Shown one piece after another: positions 11,508-22,414 of a stretch of DNA of 64,000 bases. Position 1 is the stretch's first letter. Every line of letters starts with the position of its first letter. Made by a program: the position numbers and the translations under genes. The stretch comes from Paramacrobiotus metropolitanus (lineage: Eukaryota; Tardigrada; Eutardigrada; Parachela; Macrobiotidae): assembly GCF_019649055.1 (NCBI RefSeq), contig NW_026570298.1:310001-374000 (forward strand), in the 5' to 3' direction. Below the pieces are notes generated by a model. The model had not been told where the DNA came from, did no database searches, and saw nothing but the letters and a program-made list of their open reading frames with translations.

Positions 11508-14500
11508 CTAATGTGATGTTTCCGAGCGGTACGTCCGCGGCGGCTGCTGGCTACCGGCATGCGAGCGCCCATTAACCGACTGCCCGTTCCCCGAGTAGTT
11601 CTGCGAATCCCCATACTGGTCCATGTAGTAGTAATTCGTGCTGGGATTGTACAGACTGTTGGTCTGTGTTCCGTACGAGTCGTCCATCTGTTTGCGACGA
11701 CGTTGACGCCGGTTCCACCAGAAACAAATAGCGAGGATTAGAGCGATTAACAAGATGGCCGCCAGGATCCCGATGGCGGTCATGAGGTTCTTCAACGGCC
11801 AACAGATGCGGTTCTCGTCTTTCTCCTCCAGAGCGTACGGATCGGCTGCCACTTGACCTTCCAGATCGGAGTTGACGACTTGGACGGAGTTGGCCACGTC
11901 CAGTTCGGTTACTTGGTTGGCTGGTTTCCAGCCGTCATTAGGACCAACTACCTGACGGGGTTTCCGCGTACACCGTGGCTGCACAGAAACACAAAAATAA
12001 ATAGCACGAAAGGTCATGCACACAAAAATTACAAGTAGATATATTAATACAAAAACTTGTATTTATTTTCGATGTTTGTTAAAAAAAACCTTTAGTGCAG
12101 GACTGGAAGAAAATGGAAAGCCTGTCGGTCCTCTGCTAAAACTTTATTAACAAATGACCTACAGTGTGTAACAAATTAAAAACCGTATGATTTCAAATAA
12201 ATGGAATTTTTAAAAAAATTTTAAAATTACAATTATAACAAATAACAACTCCGGGAATAACACCATTGCAAAATAAATATTCTCACTCTTGCTTTTTGCC
12301 TAATTTTACCGGTTACGCTTAATTTGAATGCGCACTTAAATTCTGTCATTGAAGTATCGTTGTAATGTACCGTGTCAGTTCAACATTGACTATACAGTAT
12401 ACTGCCTGAAATACTTAGCCAGCGAACAGGCTTTAACTAAGCTGTACTTCATTGGTTAATCATTTATGCGCCGTGTGATTGAGGTAACGCGTTACATAAG
12501 TGTGTCGCGGCCATGAATTATTCATACCACGTACCTGCGGACAGGTGCCATCGCAAATGACCACCTGACACGTCAGATACAAGCGCTGCCGGTCGGGGAA
12601 CTTGAACGCCGGGAATTTCGTCCAAAAGGTCAACGGGCCGGTGTTGCCGGAGATCTTGGCAAACGCTGGGACGATGGAGTTATCCGTTGCACACCTAATG
12701 CAAAATTCCGATTACTGCATTAACCTTTTCAGGAAATTAATCTCTTCTTAAACGCACCCATCGTCACCAATCAGCAATTCCGGATCCGACGATGTCCCGT
12801 CGCTGGCTAAGCAGTGCGTAACTAAAGCGTCTTGTCCTTCTGTAAAAGTATTTAAACGGCTTTAATTAAACGAGCATGTCTGAGAAGTGTGAGTGGAATG
12901 GAAAATCGTTTAGGACTAATTTGTTTTATTAATCGTTCGTGACAGCTAATATGAACTTCTGTCGCAGACACTGAACATTTGCCCGAAAGGCACGATAAAG
13001 CATAAGTAATATTCTCGAGCGCTCAAATGCGACCCAGCCAACAGAAAGCCGGCTGCAAAAATTACATAAGTACTAATAAAATTTTCTAACGATTCCGTTC
13101 TCTATTAATGCATTACCAGCTTCATTGAAAAATTATTTAATCATTAGTATCAAACATTAAGAAAAGAACCGAACTTAGAAAATATAATTAAGTTCGGAAC
13201 GGCCGAAATTATTTTTTCCTGTAGTCACTCACGTTTGGCATTGACTTTAGTCAGTACACTGATGGTCTCGCCCAGCACGACTGGTCCGCGGATTTTCGGC
13301 CCGTCGGCCTGTGCACCGCGCACAATCTCCATCCAGGCCGGAGCAATGACTTCCACGGTGTTGGCCGCGTCGCTGATGAAGCCCTCGCCCACCGCTGACG
13401 GATCCGACGCGGCGACGCACTCCTCAATGGACCGCTGGTCTTTCTCCATCTGCAGCATGGGATGATGCTGCACGTAGATCTGCACTTTGTGGACTACTTT
13501 GTTGGCATCCGTCTACAAAGATGCATAACAAATTATTACACGACACAACAAACTTGTGACAAGATCCACGAAAAAAACAGGAATTATTCTGCTCTTTAAT
13601 TTTTTATAAAACAGTAATAACCCTTCTACAAAAAAAACTTATTTCTGGAATCTGTGAACCAACCATATTCATGCCGAAAAAAAAATTTGAAGTCGGGCGA
13701 AAAAAATTCATTTCGAAAATACTTAAGAAGAATTATTAACATGATATTTATAAGGAAATTCAATTGTTATTAATTATTCCTCCTGTTAACTTATTACGAA
13801 GAATTTTATATATTAAAAAATTATGAATGACTGATGTACTAGTTTTACAAACTATGCAGAATCAATTTAGCGAATATAAACTTTTCGGGAACTTAAGTTT
13901 AATGGGCAATAGCCGCCAAGGTAACAATGATTGCAAGCGCCGGTGGACTACATGAAAGTTAAAATTTAAACATTAAAAAATTTCGGGAACTTAATTTGGT
14001 GATACGGGTAATATATCTGCCGTATCACTTTTTATTTTTTTTAGCATGATTGCATTTTTTGTTTCTAGTAATGTAATTGCTGGAGCAATTTTCGATCGAT
14101 TAGGAGAGCTAAAAAGCATCTGCAGATAGGCAATTATTTTTTTCCGAAACCGCGAGTTTTTTACCGGTGATTTAACGGTAACAATGCCGCACTGCTTAAC
14201 CGGCAACGAGAACTCCAGCTTCTTCTGTCCTTTCCCCAGCATCCGGCATTCCTTATTGTGCAGTCCCACATATAGTACCCCGTTGAATTCCCCCTCGGTC
14301 TTCAGCGTTACGGACACCACGCGATTGGTGCATTGAACTTGTACAACTAGAGCAACATACAGTGTATTCACCATCATAAAAGAGCTGCACTTTAATTGCT
14401 GTGGCGCTCTCGCATAAGTGGTCATGCATGACTCAGCTGTCGACAGAAGCATAGAGAAAAATATGCCTTTTTTAGACAGACGTGTTACACAACGCTGCTA

Positions 14501-14619
14501 ACTGCTTCCGACAGAAAATATGACAACTAACCTGCGGGACTGATCACGGCATTGGAAAGACAGGAACATACATCACAAAATATCAGGAACACAATTCCCA
14601 GAAGAATATTCCGCTCCAT
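11508..14619 (-). CDS. ZP-domain type I membrane protein (cuticlin-like)
   Basis: Six exons give an unbroken 420-residue protein: 14532-14619, 14165-14346, 13233-13512, 12758-12839, 12535-12694, 11508-11978; all junctions keep frame with GT..AG sites. Exon 1 encodes a signal peptide starting MERNILLGIVFLIF. Exons 2-5 encode ZP-N and ZP-C: a CTNRVVSV..F.G strand, KQCGIV, then a THCLAS..GDDGCAT stretch and the hallmark CQVVICDGTCPQ. Exon 6 has a basic RKPR site (11955-11966) just after the ZP module, matching a furin-type consensus cleavage site, a hydrophobic helix (about 11735-11800), a basic stop-transfer stretch and a Tyr/Ser/Asn-rich tail. ZP proteins polymerise in extracellular matrices such as cuticle, here probably after cleavage (family knowledge). 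The start codon is set by the signal peptide. Confidence 0.88.
13931..13980. repeat. Short dispersed repeat, copy 3
   Basis: Third copy of the GCAAGCGC...ACATTAAAAAA segment, inside ZP-gene intron 2 (13513-14164). Confidence 0.4.
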
Positions 14620-15826
14620 CGATGCGAAATAATAATTCCCGAATAAATCCCGCAAAATACAGGTTAAGGAGATAATTTCCTTACTATCGAGCGGACGCTG
14701 ATTAATCCAAGAAAATAAAAATAAATCGCGCGATGTACTCCCGGATGTTGTCCGACTCGCGAAGCGGTCACATAGCGGCGGTTGAATTTGGGTGGAAATT
14801 TGTAAATGAATGTAGGTGTTTTATTGTATATGTGCGCGCTGTGAATTGAGGAAGGACGGACGGACTGTGTAATTCACAAGGTATGCCTCACCCTCACACG
14901 CGAGATTCGGCCGCAGCGCGGAAAAGAAAATGTTCAGCTATTGCAGACGCGCGGTGTGTGTAGCAAAACCGTGGGCTTAAAGAACGTAGCCGCAGGCTAC
15001 ACGCATTATGCATCAATGCGTAACCAATTTGCGCGCCTGCGCTGCTGTTGTGTTACTGAGCTTATGTACCGGTAGTTGGACTGTAGTAAACGCGCGTTTA
15101 TATCGTTGGCGTTTTCTGAATTTCAATTAGTTTGTCAACATAAACTTACCGGTATCTTTATTTTCATATACTGAGTAAATACGACGAATGTAGCTGTCGC
15201 GTTTTTCCACCGAATTAACATACACCATATGGATACTTAGCTTTTATGGTCTTCAGGTTTTCTTAGTTAGTAATAGCACAAAGAATTGCAGAGCCGTTAA
15301 CGCGTATACAACGCTAATGCAGAAACCTTTAACTCCAATAACTAGACATTTATGCAAGTAAAACTCCCACCGTTATGGCAACGCTGTGTACTGCATTATC
15401 GAGGAGACTGCATACAACTGTACTGTCCAGTGTCCCGTACCAGTTAAAGGTCATCGTGAATTGTAAGGTACTCAAAATACGCTGGTTCTGACAAACTGCA
15501 ATTATTAAGTTTCTTCCTTTGATTTTTTATGCTTTAAATTAACACAGCTGCTTCGCTGCAGACATCAGAACAGGTTTGCAAAGTTCTGATAAGCCTACGA
15601 TGTCTGCCAATGTTTAGAACATGCTCAGAATAACACAGCTGATGCAGGACTACAAGAGACGGACGAATAAAACAACCGTGACACGAAAACGAAGCACTGA
15701 ACCGCGTTGTGTTGTATCCCGCACTTCCAGCAACCGTAAAACAACAACAAACAGCAATTAGACAACAACCAAGAACCCTGCATCCATGCCACAGAATCTA
15801 GGAACGCGTCCCAAAGCTTCGGCTTG
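14620..15826. other. Intergenic region 5' of the ZP gene
   Basis: About 1.2 kb between the ZP start and the stop of the next minus-strand gene. It should hold the ZP promoter. I see no convincing gene, tRNA or repeat. Confidence 0.4.
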
Positions 15827-16756
15827 TCAGCGGAAGTGAACATATGCCGATTGCACGAAATATTTCTCCGTGTTGCGATCCGTCCGGACCCAGCACTGTA
15901 CACGCAGCGGCGGATGGCCACGTCCCTCCACCATGGTTACACGAAGCGTTGTTTCGCAGAAGGGCTCTTTGTGGTCACGCGGTGATGTATTAGAAGAAAC
16001 GTCGACATTAGCGACATCTGGCATCGGCCAGTTCGTCATGTCCCTTAAGTAATGTTTCTTGAGACTCACGACGAAACTGTCCCGTAGTTTCCAGATGAAA
16101 AACGCGCCGGTTCCCGGATAATCGCAATAAAAGCGCGCTGTACACGTAAAGGCGAACTTGCCATACGGCGCCGTAAGGTTCATAAATGCCCCAATAAACA
16201 AGTCCTTCGCTTTTGTCATCACCGGTTCCAGGTCGTACTTTTTGATCAAGCACAGTCCATGACTGCAGTACTGCCAGCATTCAACTTTGCCGGCACTTTC
16301 GCGGGTCACGTTGAGAATAAGTAGGTGCATATCACCGGAGGATTTTACGTTACCGTATGCGACGTTACCCGATTTGCTGGTGGCCACCAGTGGGGTATTA
16401 TTGGCGTACACGGTGACGTTTTGATGCTTCCACACAAGACGCTCGACAGCTTTATTAGGTGGTTGGCAGAAAAATTTAGCCATGGTTCCAATGGGTGCTT
16501 GTACCACGTCAGCGGGGAGTGGAGTTTGGGGCGCCCTTGCCTCGACAACAGGCAGCGTAATCACGCCGTCTTTCATGTCGTCTTCGGCAGCTTGTACACG
16601 GGCTGGCAGCAGCTGAACTGCAATTAATTGCTATGAAGTTATGCTCGTAACTGCTTTGAAAAGAAGTTTTCCATGCGACTTACTTTGGGTTAGCTCTCGC
16701 GAAACCGTGCATCCTCTCCCGGCAGTGAAGAGCAGAAACATCCAGTACAATTGCAT
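15827..16756 (-). CDS. Secreted two-Ig-domain protein
   Basis: Two exons (16684-16756 and 15827-16617) give 287 residues. Exon 1 carries a signal peptide (MQLYWMFLLFTAGRG) and a strong donor; exon 2 begins after a TTAATTGCAG acceptor. Two Ig-like units are visible: FFCQPPN...LVWKHQN...SAGKVECW, then FAFTCTARF...FIWKLRD...LRVQCW. The C-terminus (CWVRTDRNTEKYFVQSAYVH) matches the tandem proteins at 49.3-54.3 kb (CWFRTDDRLDEWIVQEAYLH), so this is a more distant member of the same family. No membrane helix or GPI signal is apparent. The function is unknown; a soluble recognition or adhesion role is only suggested by the fold. Confidence 0.8.
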
Positions 16757-17912
16757 CTGAAACCGTTGGCATCCTCTCGATATGTACTTACTGAAGTACT
16801 TCGTTACAGAAATACTTGACAATTGTCTGAATCGTTAGCGTTACCATTCAGTGTCTTGCCAGTGCTCAGGTAGGTTGATTATCAGTTCGTCGTGACGCTT
16901 ATTATGCCTACATAAATGCGACAGGAAAAGTTTGGTGACGGTGTATTGAACCATAGCAACCGTTCTTTTCCATGTGCCGTTTACATATTATAATATTATT
17001 TTGGAAAGACGAAGACGTGTCGAACTCGATACTGTATTGCAAATACATAATTTCTGTACTATTGTATCCTTCTAATGTTTAAAGTAGCACCACAGCCCAA
17101 TATTAAGCTCAGAAATTTACGTCCGCAGGTAATTATCTTGAGTCGGACCTTTAGGGAAAGCGTCCCGATACATGGCACAAAATTCGTGCATGTACATCAG
17201 TACTGTACATGCACGGAAACCTCGCTTTTGTGACCTCACAAAATATTTTTTGCACTAATATTTTATAACATCGTACAGTACATGGTTTGATACGTTTATG
17301 TATCCTGAAAACCGTTCATGTACCGTGTACGCAACATTTGGCTGTATAGTTATGACTTATGGGTAAAATAAACAGATGCACTAAGACCCTAGACCGATTC
17401 TCTTCAAAGTTCACGGACGTCACGTACCGTAGAGAATACCGGCAGTTATGGGCACGGTTTTTCCATGCTTTCTCCGGCTTTCTCCGGATCTGCAGCACAG
17501 CTGCGGATGATACAGTTTCCGTGCCGATTCTGGATTCAGTTGGAGAGAGTTTGTTGTTATAAGCAGAAACCCCAACACAGTCGATACGTTCGGGTTATGG
17601 AGTCGTAAGCGCATGGCTACGGGGCACGGGACACCAGCAAGTAATAATAATGTTATCCTCACTCAGCCGGCATTAATACACCGTACGCAGCAATAAGAAC
17701 ATTTTAGAACCAACAACTAGAAAACAAAACGCTTTCACATCAACAGCTTGATTCAGCATCTAACGGGTGGTCGACAGATAAAACGGGCACCAGCTACACA
17801 TTATCCACACAGGGTAACGGGAAATAAGTTTTATCTGGTGCTTAAAATTAAACGCGCTGGTTTTGCACAACCAGCGCGGTAAATTTTAAGCGCCGGATAA
17901 GAATAACATGGT
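16757..17912. other. Intergenic region, nothing recognised
   Basis: Contains the presumed promoter of the Ig-like gene and an imperfect inverted repeat at 17838-17895 (see that entry). No credible coding region. Confidence 0.4.
17838..17895. repeat. Nested inverted repeat (hairpin)
   Basis: CGCGCTGGTT faces AACCAGCGCG across a short spacer, and outer arms CTTAAAATT / AATTTTAAG extend it. It could be the core of a small MITE. It lies just beyond the 3' end of the candidate exon 17913-18207. Confidence 0.5.
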
Positions 17913-18207
17913 TCAGTTATTCCGAATTGGACTCTCCATTGGGCCATCCGGAAAGTGGGAAAATGTGCTTCTTCCGCGGGTGGATATCGGCGGCAGATGG
18001 TGGCCGGGCCGGAGGGCTCGCGTTACGAAGCGGAAAGTATAGTTACCGTCCTCCTGTAGGAGGGTATCTTCACTTTGCGCGTCGTGACGGGTAACCACGC
18101 CGAATCCGATCCGGGCAAGGTCGGCAGTACCGATCAGGGCCACAACCATGTTCAGGACATCCAGATAAGACTGGACGGCTTGAATATGGTCTGTACCGTA
18201 GTATTCC
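17913..18207 (-). CDS. Candidate terminal exon of a small membrane protein
   Basis: An open frame follows a good acceptor (pyrimidine tract then TTACAG before 18207) and ends in TGA at 17913. It encodes EYYGTDHIQAVQSYL, then a hydrophobic segment (DVLNMVVALIGTADLARIGF) and a polar tail. The shape resembles the last exon of the gene at 20821, and DNA islands to either side recur about 3.0 kb further on, so this may be a tandem paralogue. No upstream exons could be placed, so it may be a partial gene or pseudogene. Confidence 0.35.
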
Positions 18208-18807
18208 CTGTAATTACAGGGAAGGGTAAAGTACAAACCATATTCAAACCATGGAGGTAATTTTCCCTTATACAGAGTAAGGGAAAGTTGCTTCGATGTA
18301 TGTAGCTACAGTCTACAGATGGTGGCTCAGACTCAGAGAGTCAGTCTGTTTACTGGATTGTAGGCCGATCTGCCGGCAACGGCTTCTAACAAGTACGACA
18401 AGAAATCACACTGTGCTAGAAATCAAAGAAAGCCGGATGGAAATAAAGGCCAAGACTGGATCCGGTGAAAGGCCAGCCCAAGAAACTTTTTGCGTTATAT
18501 TTGATCAAGCGCTTCACAGTGCTGTATCGGGTGGATTGTTAGCAGCCTCCGGGTATATATCAGATTACCCGCATCATGCATACGTGACTCCAGTAAATTA
18601 GATCGTGATGGGGGAATGCACTTTTCCCATCCCTAATGCTGCCTCCTACCGTTCAGGGAGGTGCCTTTATTCGGGAAATGTGCAAAAAGGTGCTACCATA
18701 TCAGTTACAGCGAACCGGCGGAAGCAAATTTCTTGGCCTTGATATCAAATGATATATAAACGTAGGATAACGGCATCACAACGTATCTGCACATCAGCAA
18801 GGCCAAG

Positions 18808-19130
18808 GCCAACTACCAGGTATATTCTGTCCACGATCGATTGATTCATATGAAAGCAATCCATGCACCTAAATCCCGTCCGTGAACGCATTCTGTTGAA
18901 CGGCCCAACCTGGAGAATATAATGCTATCTGTTGACTCATCCGGGATGCGCTGCGTGAGTGTTCTTTGGCCACCGCAGAGTACTACTGCCTATGTTCGGG
19001 AATTGTACAGAAGCGGGCAAACATGGTAAAGTTTATGAGTAACCAGAAGCCGCTGCACGCCGATTAATTCCCACATCAAATTTTCCACCGTGCTGCATTT
19101 TGGATCGATAACGAGCACTTTGAAAAAGAG
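18808..19130. pseudogene. Decayed tandem copy of 21.8-22.1 kb sequence
   Basis: Islands such as ACGATCGATT.ATTCATATG (18833), ACTCATCCGGG, ACCGCAGAGT.CT (about 18930-18985) and TTGGATCGATAA (19094) recur in the same order at 21843, 21950-21995 and 22105, offset by about 3.0 kb. The copy has no intact frame. The rest of 18208-20820 shows no gene I can support; a weak minus-strand open stretch at 19430-19570 is the best of a poor set. Confidence 0.4.
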
Positions 19131-20820
19131 GAAGACTGATTTTGCCGGTGCACTTGCCAAGGATTCTGCCGGTACACTTAATTATTTTACTGCTGTGTGG
19201 AGGGATGGTACTGTGTGTGTTGAAATTGTCAGGGCGTGCCACTTTTCCGCAGTACTCAACGTATGTTGGAAAACTGAAAGCCGGATTGTCCACAGGACAG
19301 CAACTCGTGTCGGTGTACCGTACACCACTGACGATTATAAATGGTGCCCTTGTCTAGATACTGTATTACGATATAAACTTTCTTTTTCAGAAAAAGGTTA
19401 AGGCAGAAAGTTTCGGTCTTTCCACTGATCGTGAAAAATCTTTTACCTTTGTTTAACGATGCAGCCATATTCACATAGTCAATGCCGGCAGTAGTACTTA
19501 TACTGGCGTTGCCCAGCCATACTGTTACGGAAAGCGCCACATGTGGTGCGAAATATGCAAACGCTACTTTACCGTATTTCTTACCTTAGGCATAAGGGAA
19601 GGCATACGGAACTGACTGGGAAAATCTGTCTATTATTGCAGTCATGCACTTTACTTACTTCATCAAAAAATAGAGTAGGACCTGGAGCTGCTATTTGCGA
19701 CGGTGAAAGACGTGTGTATTGACACGTATTGACAACGTGACTGCTCTGTTTGGCATATTCGTCTTAACGTGTAGCCACGTACAGTGCTGCGAACATCCAT
19801 GAAGCGGGCGATGTTTTATATCGAAAACTAAGGACAGCTTTTCTGTGATTTTCAGCAATCACTATTCAAAAAAAACATGCCGATCGTGACGAGTAACGGA
19901 GCTCTTCACATAATATTTTCAAAGGCGTGTACTGTGTAGCTATGTGCATAATGCATCTGTACGTCTACTACAAATTAGTTGTTATAAAGGTGATAAAGGC
20001 GAAAAACATGAGTACTTTGCATTACTGAAATCCACGAAATAGCAATTCTTTTTATCAAATAGGAGCCGAAATTCGGCAGCAAGCGCTTCTTGACAAAATT
20101 AAAACACTAATCAGCCACGTCGTACGGTGTACCCAGGTCAATGCGAACACACTGCTGTCAACCAACGTCTTGTAAAGGTCACGTTGCAAATGACATAAAT
20201 ACAGCATCGCTAATGTAAAAACAAACAGTGATTTGTCATTCAATTGGCGACTCTTTTATGCAGACACGACTGTTATTCCGCTTCATGGTCCGGTTAGCGA
20301 AAGATGTTTCTTTGGTCAAAGTGGTAGGTAGACGCAAGCGTACATCGTACCAGAACTGGGCAGTTAAAAAGATGCAGTGAAGTTACTTGGAGCGTGCGAT
20401 ACGCCATACTTTTACAAATAAACCAAAGCGTGAGTTATACCGGAAATTGGGGCTATCATATAAAATACGCCGATTTTCCTTGTATTTGGGTCGGTATTAG
20501 TATCATTAATATTAGTAAAATACTTCGCTGATGAAAGTTCAACTCAATAAACTGCGCAGATCATCAATAGGTTTTTATTATGAAAACGTACTAAAATTAG
20601 AAAACGCGAGATCAGTGACCGATGGTCAGTACATGAACACGTGCACGCGAAGCACCAAAAATACATGGAAAAAATCCGGAGTATCGGTACGTTTTATTTG
20701 AGCTAAGTTGTTTGGTTAACGAGTTACGCGTCAGGATTGTTCTAGCTTGTTGAGTGATAACAAATCGCGTAAAGCGATAAATGACGGAAAGACTAACTGC
20801 CCAGCTCTGGTACGTACAGA

Positions 20821-21499
20821 TTAAATGCCCAGCGGCATCGCCATTGGGTGGCCGGTAGGGACTGCTGGTGGAACACCATAAGGCCCATAACGAATCCTAT
20901 TGGCAATCTTGTACCCCAGATCAACGGTTGCCTTGATGGTGGCCAGGATGAGCAGCCCATCCATCACGAGAATCCTGATCCAACTGCCGTCGTCCATGGC
21001 ACGAGTGGCGCTGGGTCCTCCCGAAACATCTGCTGCTCGGTAGCGCATCAGGAGGAAAATCAAAATATGTAAGGACAAGGAGTAGCTGGCCATGGTAATA
21101 GCTACAAGGATAACGAATGTTATTAAATCTCGCAGAGGGAGTGCGTCAGTGTGCCGTCTCCAGCTGGAAGCGTACTGTGACCGTTATTGGCTTTGCTAAC
21201 CATATCTATGACCTATAGCGTAAAATATGACCAACCTGAATGTGGCCGACAGAGAAGAACCTGGAGATCGGCTGGATTGTCGACTTCCCCGGATGCAGAC
21301 AATGCAGCTGAGTCGCTGACTAACACACAAGGAATACCAGCTTATAATTTCCGCCCAGGTACCCACTGCTTGTCGTAAATGCACTGCAGCATCAACAAGA
21401 TCCAGATGATGTTAATCGCTTTAATCACACTGATCTTCACTCCACCGAAATCCAAAGTCGACTGCCCGATTCTTGCCGACGAAGCGCAGCTTACAGATC
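20821..21499 (-). CDS. Small multi-pass membrane protein, 5' end unresolved
   Basis: Three in-frame exons can be chained: up to about 21499 to 21363, 21236-21319, and 20821-21174. The first encodes STLDFGGVKISVIKAINIIW plus more hydrophobic residues, the last encodes ITFVILVAITMASYSL and, after a loop, ILVMDGLLILATIKATVDLG, then a Pro/Gly/Met-rich tail. Three or four membrane helices and the LDFGGVK start suggest a MARVEL- or tetraspan-like protein, but I cannot assign a family with confidence. No start codon was found in frame (a stop lies just upstream), so a further 5' exon is missing or the gene is damaged. The middle exon is not hydrophobic and is the least certain. Confidence 0.4.
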
Positions 21500-22269
21500 A
21501 GCCAAGGAATACGTCATCGCTAATACAAACAGGGAACACGCGGCCGTCCCTGTGCAGTGGAATTTCAACGAAAGTCCCACCCCAGATCTGCTGGATGCAT
21601 CAGCGGGGATATTGGGTTCGGTCTTTTTGACCATCTCCGGATTTATTTTAGGAAGCACTTCCAGTACTATTTTTTGTGTATGGTGGTGTAGTCAACTATG
21701 CAACAGAGTGGAACCTTCGTTAACTGGCAGCATGTGCAATGGCAGCAGCTCGAAATGAGTCACTACTCATATTTACAATCCGAGGGTCTCAATTTCAACG
21801 CTGCCGGCTTCAGTGTTTGTTATTAATAGCAATCAGCAGGTAGACGATCGATTCATCCATATGGATCCCTGTATCAACAAGATGTGCTCCAGCCGTTGGG
21901 CAGGGTTCTGCCGAACGCCTAACCCGGAAGTTTTTACGTCTCTGTTGGATCATCCGGGTACATGTGCTCTTTTTTGCCTACCGCAGAGTGCTGCTCCGGT
22001 TTGGGAACCGTGCAAAATCCGGCTAACCTGCCCGATTTAACGAGCAGCTGGAAGAGATGCACCCAGATTAACTTCCATAACTAATTTATAACCATCGCGC
22101 AGCTTGGATCGATAAGTAATACCCTTTGCAAACAAGAAAATGATGGTCTGCACACCTTATTAATTCAGTCTGGTGTTTGCACAGACTTTTCCGTGTGTTG
22201 ACATCCGGATCATAATTTTCTAACCTGATCTGATAGATTTTTACCCGCACTGAACCGATGCACATAGTT
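21500..22269. other. Region 5' of the small membrane protein gene, with duplicated islands
   Basis: No intact coding region. Contains the islands shared with 18808-19130 (about 21840-22135). An additional 5' exon of the neighbouring gene may lie here but could not be fixed. Confidence 0.35.
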
Positions 22270-22414
22270 TGTTGATTTTATTGTTAAATTTCTGAACCGC
22301 CCACAAACTGACCGATTTAAACTGCTTTGAATCCTGTACTATACATGGCTCAAAGCTACACAAATTGTCATCAAGACATACGCAAAAATTCAAGAAAACT
22401 AACGCTTAACAAGA

